A stretch of DNA of 64,000 nt from Cacconaster sp045114175. GTDB lineage: Bacteria; Bacteroidota; Bacteroidia; Bacteroidales; UBA932. A program made the position numbers and the translations under genes. The stretch spans positions 61,441-125,440 of the forward strand of contig JBGUJZ010000035.1 in the NCBI GenBank assembly GCA_045114175.1. Reading direction: 5' to 3'. Shown piece after piece: positions 32,479-40,492 of this stretch. Under the pieces are notes generated by a model, which saw only the letters and a program-made list of their open reading frames with translations, was not told the origin of the DNA and did not search any database. Positions within the stretch are counted from its first letter, which is position 1. Every line of letters begins with the position of its first letter.

Positions 32479-33579
32479 CTAGTCTGAGTAAAGATGGTCA
32501 ATCACGATGCTAAGCGGGTGACCGGGAACAGCCACCGACAACTGCTCGTGCAGGTACTGCAGGAACGCATGGTCGTCTGTGATGGAGTAATCCGGGACCA
32601 CATCTACGGAGATTCGGCCGTCGTCGTAGCAGTAGAAACCATGCACTTCGAGGATATGCTCTTCTCGCGAAAGTGTCTCAACCACAGTACGTTGCAGTTC
32701 CGCCTTCTCACTCTCTCCGGAAGCGTTCGCATAGATGCCAATCGTCATTACGATCCCGTGGTTGGCATACATCATCTCGGCAATTTGCCGCGTCAGCCCG
32801 TGGATCTGGTGGGCCGTCATGGTGTCCGGCACTGCTATGTGCAGAGAACCGATGGTCAGGTTGGGGCCATAACCGTTCAGAATGATATCATATACCCCCT
32901 GCACACCCTCCTGGGCCATAATTTCGCTTTTGATATTCTGCACAAGTTCTGCCGAAACACGCGCTCCAAGCAGCTGGCTGATGGGTGATGAAAGCATCTC
33001 GACACCTGCTTTGATGATGACGATAGAGATCACTGCACCCAAATAACCATCGATGGAGACATTCCAAATGAGCATGATCCCAGCGGAGATCAGGGTCGCC
33101 AAAGTGATAATTGCGTCGAACAGCGCATCCGAGCCAGAGGCCACCAGAGCATCGCTTTCCAGCTTTTTACCCTGCCTGCGCACATACCATCCCAAGATAA
33201 GTTTTGCCGCGATGGCCACAATGATTACGATGAGAGTCACCGTGGTATATTCCGGCTCTACCGGGTTGAAAATCTTCTTGATAGACTCAATCAGGGAGGT
33301 GATACCCGTGGTGAGGACGATTGCAGCGATGATTATTGCGGTCAGGTATTCCACGCGGCCGTGTCCGAAGGGGTGCTTGTGGTCCGCCGGGCGCACAGAG
33401 AGTTTGGTGCCGATGATGGTGATCACACTGGAGAGGGCGTCACTCAGGTTGTTGACGGCATCCAGCACGATGGCTACCGAGTGTGCGAGCAGTCCCACCA
33501 GTGCTTTGAATCCGGCCAGAAAGACGTTTGCAATGATACCTACAACGCTGGTTCGGATGATTTGTTTTGAACGGTTCAT
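32479..33579 (-). CDS. Cation diffusion facilitator family transporter
   Basis: 366 residues; inner-membrane divalent-metal/proton antiporter, FieF/ZitB type. Family signatures: LDAVNNLSDALSS (the first metal-site aspartate region), HPFGHGRVEY, VASGSDALFDAI (second metal-site aspartates), and a cytoplasmic C-terminal domain. Six membrane helices are visible in the first ~210 residues. The last ~80 residues (ETLSREEHILEVHGFYCYDDGRISVDVV) form an extra regulatory-type domain. It is the last gene of the peroxidase-MarR-transporter operon (6-base gap from marR). Confidence 0.88.
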   Translation of the reverse strand: MNRSKQIIRTSVVGIIANVFLAGFKALVGLLAHSVAIVLDAVNNLSDALSSVITIIGTKLSVRPADHKHPFGHGRVEYLTAIIIAAIVLTTGITSLIESIKKIFNPVEPEYTTVTLIVIIVAIAAKLILGWYVRRQGKKLESDALVASGSDALFDAIITLATLISAGIMLIWNVSIDGYLGAVISIVIIKAGVEMLSSPISQLLGARVSAELVQNIKSEIMAQEGVQGVYDIILNGYGPNLTIGSLHIAVPDTMTAHQIHGLTRQIAEMMYANHGIVMTIGIYANASGESEKAELQRTVVETLSREEHILEVHGFYCYDDGRISVDVVPDYSITDDHAFLQYLHEQLSVAVPGHPLSIVIDHLYSD

Positions 33580-33585
33580 ATAGTC

Positions 33586-34032
33586 TTAAGCTTTGTTACT
33601 CAGGGTGTTAATGATGCTATCCAAACTGCGGTACAACTCGGGAAGCGTATCCTTTGTGACGCAATCGCAGAGGACGGCACTGCCCACTGTTTGCGGTACT
33701 TCGGAGAGTTTTTTCTTGATCTTTTTACCCGCGCGGGTGAGCGAAACAATGATTTGGCGCGCGTCCGCCTTTCCCTTCTTGCGGACCAGAAGTTCTGCTT
33801 TTTCCATCCGCTGAAGAAGCGGCGTGATGGTGTTGGTTTCCAGCTTCAGACGCCTGGCTATATCATTCACCGGCTGGTTGTCCTTCTCCCAAAGCACCAG
33901 TAGCACCAGGTACTGCGGGTAGGTCAACCCCTGCTTGGAGAGCAGCGGATGATAAGCCTGCGTGATGAGGCGCGATGCTGTATAGAGTCTGAAACAGAGC
34001 TGGTTATCCAGCAGAAATTCGGGGTGCGTCAT
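33586..34032 (-). CDS. MarR-family transcriptional regulator
   Basis: 148 residues, winged-helix dimeric repressor. Visible: the helix TYPQYLVLLVLWEKDNQPVNDIARRLKLETNTITPLLQRMEKAELLVRKKGKADARQ, the standard MarR recognition helix and wing, ending in the dimerisation helix. It overlaps the glutathione peroxidase gene by 4 bases and is followed by the cation transporter. The early cysteine (LCFRLY at about residue 13) could be a redox sensor as in OhrR-like members. The candidate operator is the palindrome at 34622-34637. The ligand is unknown. Confidence 0.85.
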   Translation of the reverse strand: MTHPEFLLDNQLCFRLYTASRLITQAYHPLLSKQGLTYPQYLVLLVLWEKDNQPVNDIARRLKLETNTITPLLQRMEKAELLVRKKGKADARQIIVSLTRAGKKIKKKLSEVPQTVGSAVLCDCVTKDTLPELYRSLDSIINTLSNKA

Positions 34033-34571
34033 AGCAGTTCAGTGATGTCCTTCTCGATATCTTCCGGGGTTGTCGTAGGTTCGAATCTCTTGATAATCGT
34101 ACCGTTACGGCTGATCAGGAACTTTGTGAAGTTCCACTTGATGTCGTTTTCTTTCTCAACGCTCTTGCTGATAGACTTGAACAGTTTGGCTGCAGCCTTG
34201 GCCTTCAAACCGGTGAGCTTTTCCGGCTCAGCCTTCTCTTTGAGGTAGTTGAAAATGGGATGTGAATTTGCACCATTGACCTCGATCTTACCCATCAGCG
34301 GGAAGGTGACACCATGGTTGATTCGGCAGAACTCAGCAATCTCTTCGTTGGTGCCAGGCTCCTGGTGTGCGAACTGATCGCAAGGGAATCCGATGATGAC
34401 CAAACCCTGGTCTTTGTACTTCTGATAAAGAGCCTCGAGTCCGTCGTATTGCGGAGTGAAGCCACATTTGGATGCCGTGTTGACAATCATCAGGACTTTG
34501 CCCTCATACTCTGCGAAGTCCACCTCTGCGCCCCTGTTATTCAGCGCTTTAAAATCATAAATCTTTGCCAT
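34029..34571 (-). CDS. Glutathione peroxidase family thiol peroxidase
   Basis: 180 residues; reduces peroxides, in bacteria usually with thioredoxin as donor. Catalytic-site segment NTASKCGFTPQYDGLEAL (peroxidatic Cys36), GFPCDQFAHQEP (Gln and second Cys), and WNFTKFL with the tetrad Trp-Asn. The open frame starts 8 codons earlier, but the -7 box at 34600-34607 would place that ATG at the RNA 5' end, so MAKIYDF is chosen. First gene of the operon with marR and the transporter, giving an oxidative or metal stress unit. Confidence 0.9.
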   Translation of the reverse strand: MAKIYDFKALNNRGAEVDFAEYEGKVLMIVNTASKCGFTPQYDGLEALYQKYKDQGLVIIGFPCDQFAHQEPGTNEEIAEFCRINHGVTFPLMGKIEVNGANSHPIFNYLKEKAEPEKLTGLKAKAAAKLFKSISKSVEKENDIKWNFTKFLISRNGTIIKRFEPTTTPEDIEKDITELL

Positions 34572-34599
34572 ATCTCGTATATTTATATCGTTCACGATG

Positions 34600-34607
34600 C
34601 AAATATA
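34600..34607 (-). promoter_or_regulatory. -7 promoter box of the peroxidase-MarR-transporter operon
   Basis: Minus-strand TATATTTG fits TAnnTTTG, 29 bases before the chosen peroxidase start. Confidence 0.65.
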
Positions 34608-34621
34608 CGGTAAAATAATTT

Positions 34622-34637
34622 ATATCGCAAGCGATAT
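34622..34637. promoter_or_regulatory. Palindromic candidate MarR operator
   Basis: ATATCGC-AA-GCGATAT, perfect 7-bp arms, centred about 22 bases upstream of the -7 box and thus covering the -33 region of the operon that encodes the MarR regulator. Confidence 0.65.
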
Positions 34638-34647
34638 TTATAAATTT

Positions 34648-35811
34648 TTACAGGCTCTCGCGGATGATGTCGGCGATGTCGGATTCGGAGAGGGGAACGT
34701 AGGCTTGATCGAGGCCTTCGTTGACAGCGATGTGGTGGGCCATTTCATCCACGCGGGAGTCATCGATTCCGACTTCGCGCAGGTGCATGGGGATGCCGAT
34801 GCTCTGGAAGAAAGCGTAGGTGGCGTCGATGGCGCGCTGAGCGATTTCAGGGGCGGGAAGCTTTGAGTCGATTCCAAACACGTTCACACCGTATTTCACG
34901 AAGCGCGGCAGGGTCCGCTCACTGAGGATCTTCTTCATCCAGCGCGGCGTGATGATGGCCAGGCCCCAGCCGTGGGTGATGTCGTAATAGGCGCTCAGGG
35001 CATGCTCGATCGCGTGGCAAGGCCAGCCGGAGGGGCTGTTGCCCAGGGCCAGGATGCCGTTGCAACCATAGGTGCAGCAGAGCATCATCTCCGCGCGCGC
35101 CGTGTAATCTTCCGGGTTCTCCAGACACTTGCGGCCATTCTCCATCAAGCTGCGAAGCATCGATTCGCAGAAGCCGTCATTCAGCAAGGTCGTATCCTCC
35201 GTAAAGTACTGTTCGATCGTGTGATTCATAGCATCCGCAATGCCGGCCGCCGTCTGGCCGCGCGACACGGTAAAGGTGTATTCCGGATCCAGGAAGGAGA
35301 CCACCGGCCAAAGGTGCGGATCGCCATAGCCAATTTTATCGTTAGTATCGGTGCGCGAGATTACGCCGAAAATGTCGTATTCACTACCGGTGGCCGCGAG
35401 GGTCAGGATATCCACGATAGGCAGCGCTGCCTGGGCCTTTGCTTTGCGGGTGATGAGGTCCCAAGGATCGCCGTCGTAGCAGGCGCCTGCTGCAATGGCT
35501 TTGGAGCAGTCCAGCACGCTGCCTCCGCCCACTGCAAGAATTACGTCCACCTTATGCTCCTTGCAGAGCCGCACGCCATCCAGCACGCTGGGATCATACT
35601 TCGGATTCGGCTCAATGCCGGGCAGTTCGATAATCTCTTTGTCCGGCAGCAGGGAGAGCACCTTCTGGTAGAGGCCGATCTTCTTGATGCTGCCGCCACC
35701 GTAGGTCAGAAGCACTTTCTTGCCGAATCCCGCCATCACGCGGGGGAGTTTTTCAATCACGCCGCGACCGAAAATCAGGCGCGTGGGGCAGTGGTATTCA
35801 AAGTTTTGCAT
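34648..35811 (-). CDS. Iron-containing alcohol dehydrogenase, butanol-dehydrogenase type
   Basis: 387 residues; NAD(P)H-dependent reduction of aldehydes, group III metal-dependent ADH. N-terminal FGRGVIEKL, cofactor loop TYGGGSIKKIG, AVGGGSVLDCSKAIA, and the metal-binding region AGIADAMNHTIEQYF and CHAIEHALSAYYDITHGWGLAI. The closest style is BDH/YqhD. Read from the DUF3109 promoter (14-base gap) and likely in one operon with it. It is not obviously linked to the peroxidase operon, which has its own promoter. Confidence 0.88.
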   Translation of the reverse strand: MQNFEYHCPTRLIFGRGVIEKLPRVMAGFGKKVLLTYGGGSIKKIGLYQKVLSLLPDKEIIELPGIEPNPKYDPSVLDGVRLCKEHKVDVILAVGGGSVLDCSKAIAAGACYDGDPWDLITRKAKAQAALPIVDILTLAATGSEYDIFGVISRTDTNDKIGYGDPHLWPVVSFLDPEYTFTVSRGQTAAGIADAMNHTIEQYFTEDTTLLNDGFCESMLRSLMENGRKCLENPEDYTARAEMMLCCTYGCNGILALGNSPSGWPCHAIEHALSAYYDITHGWGLAIITPRWMKKILSERTLPRFVKYGVNVFGIDSKLPAPEIAQRAIDATYAFFQSIGIPMHLREVGIDDSRVDEMAHHIAVNEGLDQAYVPLSESDIADIIRESL

Positions 35812-35825
35812 AGTGGTATGATGGT

Positions 35826-36509
35826 TTAATTATTGACGGAGTAATGGGATGCGGCGGCGGTGAGGGCCTCGTAGAAGTCAGAGCCATAGGCCGCAATCAG
35901 GGGCTCGCGGAGGAATTCATAGACGCGGATACTGTCGCGGCGGCCCTTCTCGAAGGCGCAGCGGCAGATGTCCCAGCGGTGCAAATTCAGCGCAGTCATG
36001 CCGTTCGAGAGCTTAGAGGCACGGATGGGATAAAGCCGGCAGGAGATGGGCTTGACGAAGCGACAGCGTCCCGCCATGTGCGCACGCTCGATCGCGCAGA
36101 AGCAGGCGAGATGCCCGGTCGGAGCGGATAACCCGGAGCCGGGGAGATGCCCGGTCGGAGCCAGGCATGACGAGGCGGCAGAAGCCGCCGGCGAGGGTGC
36201 GATTGGTTCGAAGCGCGTGAAAACGCACTCCTCTGAATTGCCCAGCAGCGGGGTGACCATATCACCATCGCGGTCAATCTCAAAGAAACCAACTTCAGCC
36301 ACGCGTGCGCGTGCAGCGGGTGTTAGGAGCGGAGAATACGCATCATACTCACGCTCAAGGGTTTCCGCCTCATCTTCGGCGAGCGGAGCGCCACTGTCTC
36401 CATAGACACAGCAGGCCCCGCGGCAAACCTCGTAATCGCACGCGAAAAACTCTGTGACAATCTCTGATGAGACCAGAATGTCTCCGATTTGAAGGATAGC
36501 TGATTCCAT
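35826..36509 (-). CDS. DUF3109 cysteine-rich protein with an in-frame repeat insertion
   Basis: 227 residues from MESAILQIGDILVS. The conserved Cys positions (CDYEVCRGACC, ECVF, CAIE, SCRLYPIR, CRCAF) suggest metal or iron-sulfur binding; function unknown. Between CVFTRFE and CAIERAHMAGRCRF an extra ~30 residues, including the repeated peptide APTGHL, is inserted by the palindromic repeat at 36108-36175. Related proteins normally have only a few residues here. The -7 box at 36527-36534 excludes starts at 36539 and (almost) 36518, so 36509 is chosen. Confidence 0.82.
   Translation of the reverse strand: MESAILQIGDILVSSEIVTEFFACDYEVCRGACCVYGDSGAPLAEDEAETLEREYDAYSPLLTPAARARVAEVGFFEIDRDGDMVTPLLGNSEECVFTRFEPIAPSPAASAASSCLAPTGHLPGSGLSAPTGHLACFCAIERAHMAGRCRFVKPISCRLYPIRASKLSNGMTALNLHRWDICRCAFEKGRRDSIRVYEFLREPLIAAYGSDFYEALTAAASHYSVNN
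36108..36175. repeat. Palindromic repeat inserted in frame in the DUF3109 gene
   Basis: Two units sharing GAGATGCCCGGTCGGAGC (36108-36125 and 36144-36161); the second continues CAGGCATGACGAGG and so forms a hairpin ATGCCCGG/CCAGGCAT. The same unit occurs inside ispE at 56547-56626. Confidence 0.82.
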
Positions 36510-36526
36510 AAACGGCATATCTTTTG

Positions 36527-36534
36527 CAAAATTA
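36527..36534 (-). promoter_or_regulatory. -7 promoter box for DUF3109-alcohol dehydrogenase
   Basis: Minus-strand TAATTTTG; exact mirror image of the plus-strand box at 36547-36554, 12 bases apart. Confidence 0.65.
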
Positions 36535-36546
36535 AACATTAGTAAC

Positions 36547-36554
36547 TAATTTTG
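36547..36554 (+). promoter_or_regulatory. -7 promoter box for the TPR-U32-holB-ricT-trmB run
   Basis: TAATTTTG, 41 bases before the chosen ATG at 36595. Its leader continues as A-rich, roughly 10-base-phased sequence. Confidence 0.65.
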
Positions 36555-36594
36555 GAGGTTGAAAAACCGACAAAACGATTTAAAAAATTATAAG

Positions 36595-37542
36595 ATGAAA
36601 AAGATTTTTGCAGCACTTCTGATGACGCTTTGCATGGCCGGTGTCGCTGTTGCTCAGGACATGGCGCAGGCAACCGAACTCGCAAAGCAGGCAAACGAAT
36701 CCCTCGTGAACGGTGACAATGATGCAGCTCTCGCTGGCTTCCGTCAGGCACTCGAGCAGGCATCGCTCTGCGGCGAAGAGGGTTTTGATCTCGTAACCAC
36801 CTGCAAGGGCGTGATCCCCAAGATCCTGCTCAACCAGGCAAAAGCCAGCATCAGTGCCAACGAATTTGATGCAGCGGTAGAAAAACTGAAGGAGACGGCT
36901 TCCGTCGCCACCGAATACGAACAGGTTGAAACGGCTGAAGAGGCAAACGCACTGGTTCCCCAGGTTCTGCTTCAGAAAGCAAACCACCTGCTCAACGCCA
37001 AAGATTACAATGGTGCAGTCTCCGCTTACAAGGATGTGCTTGACGTAGATCCCGCAAACGGCAACGCTTACCTGCGTATGGGTATGGCTTACAACGGAAT
37101 GAACAACCTTGACAGCGCAATCGACGCATTCGACAAGGCTCTCGAGAACACTCCGGAAACCAGCCAGGGCGCCGTGAAGAAGCAGCTCTCCACCGCTTAC
37201 CTGAAGAAAGCCAATGGCTTCTACAAGGCAAAACAGTGGAAAGAGGCGCTCGAGTTCGCTCAGAAATCTATCGAAAATCAGGACAACGCGAACGCTGAAA
37301 AGATCGTGGGTAACGCAGCTAGCCAGCTGAAGCAGAACAAGATTGCTGCTGAAGCTTTCGAGGCTTACCTCAATATGAAGCCTAATGCTCCGGACAAAGT
37401 CCAGGTCACCTACCAGCTCGGTACGGTGCTGCAGGCACTCGGCGACAAAGAGAAAGCTTGCGGTTACTTCAAGACCATCCAGGACGATCCTAAATTCGGC
37501 GAAGGCGCTCGTTATCAGATCACTCAGCTGAAATGCAACTAG
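36595..37542 (+). CDS. Exported tetratricopeptide-repeat protein
   Basis: 315 residues from MKKIFAALLMTLCMAGVAVAQ, a clear signal peptide cleaved after VAQ or AVA. Several TPR units follow (e.g. LVNGDNDAALAGFRQALEQA; LNAKDYNGAVSAYKDVLDVDPANGNAYLRMGMAYNGMNNLDSAIDAFDKALE; AKQWKEALEFAQKSIE). The frame is open 12 codons further upstream, but the signal peptide sets the start at 36595. A periplasmic protein-protein scaffold; partner unknown. It overlaps the U32 gene by 10 bases. Confidence 0.82.
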   Translation: MKKIFAALLMTLCMAGVAVAQDMAQATELAKQANESLVNGDNDAALAGFRQALEQASLCGEEGFDLVTTCKGVIPKILLNQAKASISANEFDAAVEKLKETASVATEYEQVETAEEANALVPQVLLQKANHLLNAKDYNGAVSAYKDVLDVDPANGNAYLRMGMAYNGMNNLDSAIDAFDKALENTPETSQGAVKKQLSTAYLKKANGFYKAKQWKEALEFAQKSIENQDNANAEKIVGNAASQLKQNKIAAEAFEAYLNMKPNAPDKVQVTYQLGTVLQALGDKEKACGYFKTIQDDPKFGEGARYQITQLKCN

Positions 37543-39404
37543 AGCTCCTGGCTCCTGCCGGAAACAGAGACATCGGCATCGCGGCGATTGACTGCGGTGC
37601 CGATGCCGTCTATATCGCAGGTCCCCGCTTCGGTGCCCGGCAAGCCGCCGGCAATCCCGTTGCGGAGATTGGCGAACTGGCCCGTTATGCCCATCGCTAC
37701 GATGCACGCGTCTATGCGGTGGTCAATACCATCCTGTTCGACGACGAGCTGGAAGCAGCGCGGAGGCAGATGGTGGAGTTGGCCGAGGCAGGAGTGGATG
37801 CCTTTATCATTCAAGACCTTGGGCTGCTCAAGCTGGAGCTGCCTGCATTGCCGCTGTTTGCCTCTACCCAAACGGTGATTCGCACGCCGGAAGAGGCGAA
37901 ACGGCTGGAAGCGCTGGGCTTTCAGCGGCTGATTCTTGAGCGACAGATCTCGCTGGACCAGATCCGCGCTATCCGGGCCGCCGTGCAGTGCGAGTTGGAG
38001 TTTTTTGTGCACGGCGCACTCTGCGTTTCATACAGCGGGCAGTGCTACCTCAGCCAGGCCCTAACGGGCAGAAGTGCGAACCGCGGCGCCTGCATCCAGG
38101 CCTGCCGGTCGCTTTACGACCTGGTGGATGCGGATGGACACGTTTTGCTGCACGACCGCAGCCTGCTTTCGCTGAAAGATTTTCGGCTGGACAACAGACT
38201 GGGCGACTTAATTGCCGCAGGCGTTTCCTCTTTCAAGATTGAAGGCCGACTCAAGAACGCCTCCTATGTCAAGAACGTGGTGCGGCACTACCGTGCGCGG
38301 ATTGACGAGTGGCTGGAGCACCATCCGGAGGATGCCCGCGCCTCGGCCGGACAACCGATTGGCGGCTTCACACCGGACATCGACGCCACCTTCAACCGGG
38401 GATATACCACGGCATTTTTAGATGGACGCGAAGGAGGATGGAACTCCGTTGATGCGGCGAAATCGCTCGGCGCGTATCTGGGCACTATCACTGCGATCGC
38501 CGGTGACACCATTACGATAGATACGAACCGGGCGCTGGCAGCCGGGGACGGCCTGGCTTTCGTTCCCCGCGACGGCGAACTGACGGGCATGCGTGTGGAA
38601 TCCGTGGTTGGCCGGACTGATTCCGGCTCGCGTGTCCGCCTGAAAACGACCGCGGGCCTCTATCGCGGCCAGAAAGTCTACCGCAACCTCGACAGCGCCC
38701 TCGAACGGGAACTGGAACGCAATATGCCTCGCCGCCTGATTGACGCTGTTATCGACTACCGGTCCGGCGGCGGCGTGACTGCTTTCACGGCACGGGCCGT
38801 GGACAACCATTTTGGAGAGGCGAGCGGAGCGCCTTCCGCAGACATTACCTTTGCGGAGACAGCGCAGGTGGCACGCAATTCGGAAACGGCGCTGGAGGGT
38901 CTCCGGAGCCAGCTTTCCAAGACCAGCGAGCCGTACCGGTTTACGCTGGGGAAGGTTGAGAGTGACGCCGTCTATTTCTACCCGGCCGCTTTCCTTAACG
39001 GCATCCGTCGGGATTTGGCAGAGTGCCTGGGAGAACGAATGGCCGAACGTGTCGTCTCTAGAAAAGCCTTGCAATGCAAAGACCTCCCCCTCTCTCATTG
39101 CAAGGCAGAATTGGACTACCGGGCAAACTGTGCGAACGGGAAGGCGCGGGAGGTGCTGACGGAGCTGGGCGCGAAGGCCGTGGCACCGGCCTACGAGCTG
39201 GAAGCCCCGCGGGGCGCCGAAGTAATGCGCAGCCGCTACTGCATCAAATACGAGTTGGGGCTCTGCCCGAAACACCAATCGGGGAAGGCCGCTGGAGACC
39301 GCTTCAGCACCCCGCTCCGGGAGCCGCTCTATCTGGAGAACAACGGTCGGCGGCTCCAGTTGAAATTCGATTGCAAGAATTGCGAAATGGTTGTACTTTT
39401 GTAG
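37533..39404 (+). CDS. Peptidase U32 family protein
   Basis: 623 residues. N-terminal LELLAPAGNRDIGIAAIDCGADAVYIAG and the U32 signature EFFVHGALCVSYSGQCYLSQALTGRSANRGACIQACRSLY are diagnostic. Family members of this size include RlhA-like enzymes for 23S rRNA C2501 hydroxylation and collagenase-like proteins. The C-terminal half (to about 623) has a further Cys set (CKDLPLSHCKAEL, RYCIKYELGLCPKH, FDCKNCEM) that may bind an iron-sulfur cluster. RNA modification is more likely than proteolysis. Confidence 0.85.
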   Translation: MQLELLAPAGNRDIGIAAIDCGADAVYIAGPRFGARQAAGNPVAEIGELARYAHRYDARVYAVVNTILFDDELEAARRQMVELAEAGVDAFIIQDLGLLKLELPALPLFASTQTVIRTPEEAKRLEALGFQRLILERQISLDQIRAIRAAVQCELEFFVHGALCVSYSGQCYLSQALTGRSANRGACIQACRSLYDLVDADGHVLLHDRSLLSLKDFRLDNRLGDLIAAGVSSFKIEGRLKNASYVKNVVRHYRARIDEWLEHHPEDARASAGQPIGGFTPDIDATFNRGYTTAFLDGREGGWNSVDAAKSLGAYLGTITAIAGDTITIDTNRALAAGDGLAFVPRDGELTGMRVESVVGRTDSGSRVRLKTTAGLYRGQKVYRNLDSALERELERNMPRRLIDAVIDYRSGGGVTAFTARAVDNHFGEASGAPSADITFAETAQVARNSETALEGLRSQLSKTSEPYRFTLGKVESDAVYFYPAAFLNGIRRDLAECLGERMAERVVSRKALQCKDLPLSHCKAELDYRANCANGKAREVLTELGAKAVAPAYELEAPRGAEVMRSRYCIKYELGLCPKHQSGKAAGDRFSTPLREPLYLENNGRRLQLKFDCKNCEMVVLL

Positions 39405-39407
39405 GTC

Positions 39408-40490
39408 ATGAAATTCCAGGACATCATAGGAAACGACGACCTGAAGCGTCTTCTCCCGCAAATGGTGCGAGAGGGACGGCTGCCGCACGCAGTACTCTTC
39501 ACCGAGGAGGGCTGCTGGGGCGCAATGGCCTTCGCCCTGGCTCTGGCGCAGTACGTCAACTGCGAGCAGCGTCTCTCGCCGACGCCTTCGATGTTCGGTG
39601 ATGCAGAGCCCGCCAACGACGCGTGCGGCGTCTGCGCTTCGTGTCACAAGTATAACAAGTTGATTCATCCGGACCTGCATTTTGTCTTTCCGGTGAGTGC
39701 GGGGAAGGGATTGAGCGAGTCTGAGAAGAAGGCGCCCATCTCCGACTACTTCCTCACCGCATGGCGCGAGCTGGTCCTGCGCAAGCCCTACTTCTCCGAA
39801 CAGGAACTCTACGACGCGATCGGTATCGAAAACAAAAGCGGTATCATCACCGTCAACGAAGCCAAGCGTATCATCGAAAAACTCTCGCTCCGTGCTTTCG
39901 AAGGCGAGTACAAGACGATGATCATCTATCTGCCGGAGCGCATGAATATCGACGCGGCCAACAAACTCCTCAAACTGATTGAGGAACCGCCGCTCGGCAC
40001 CCTCTTCCTGCTGGTGTCGCACAACCCGGAACGCATCCTCCAAACCATCCGTTCCCGTTGCCAGCGCATCCAGCTCAAACCCCTCAGTCGCGAGGAGCGC
40101 AAGGCCGCCGGCCTCACCTCCGTCGCCAATCCTGAATTCAGTGAGATCCTGCAGCACCTGCTCACCGTCTCGCTGGAAAAGAAACTCATCGACACCTTCC
40201 CCCTGTGGGAATCCCTCTCCGAGATGGGACGTGAACGGCAGCGTGACTGGTGTCTCTACGCTGAACAATATATCCGAAAAATCTACCTGGTTGCCTCTGG
40301 ACTTGAGGACCTTGCAGAGACCGAACCCGACGAGGCGGAACGCATCCGCGACTTCGCCCATCGGCTGAACCCCGGCTTCTATGAGAAAGCCTTCAAGGCC
40401 CTGGAAGGGGTACTTTCGTCCGTTGACAGCAATGTCAACCCCAAGCTCACCTTCTGCAACCTGGCTAACATCTTCCAAGTAATCGCTTAA
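39408..40490 (+). CDS. holB: DNA polymerase III delta-prime subunit (clamp-loader) homolog
   Basis: 360 residues, AAA+ clamp-loader fold. N-terminal FQDIIGNDDLKRLLPQMVREGRLPHAVLF, a degenerate P-loop (GCWGAM), zinc-binding Cys set (CEQR, CGVCASC) and SLRAFEGEYKTMIIYLPERMNIDAANKLLKLIEEPP with the sensor pattern PPLGTLFLLVSHNPERILQTIRSRCQRI. The lack of a functional Walker A is normal for delta-prime. Three-base gap from the U32 gene and two-base gap to ricT, an arrangement often seen in Bacteroidetes. Confidence 0.88.
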   Translation: MKFQDIIGNDDLKRLLPQMVREGRLPHAVLFTEEGCWGAMAFALALAQYVNCEQRLSPTPSMFGDAEPANDACGVCASCHKYNKLIHPDLHFVFPVSAGKGLSESEKKAPISDYFLTAWRELVLRKPYFSEQELYDAIGIENKSGIITVNEAKRIIEKLSLRAFEGEYKTMIIYLPERMNIDAANKLLKLIEEPPLGTLFLLVSHNPERILQTIRSRCQRIQLKPLSREERKAAGLTSVANPEFSEILQHLLTVSLEKKLIDTFPLWESLSEMGRERQRDWCLYAEQYIRKIYLVASGLEDLAETEPDEAERIRDFAHRLNPGFYEKAFKALEGVLSSVDSNVNPKLTFCNLANIFQVIA

Positions 40491-40492
40491 CT

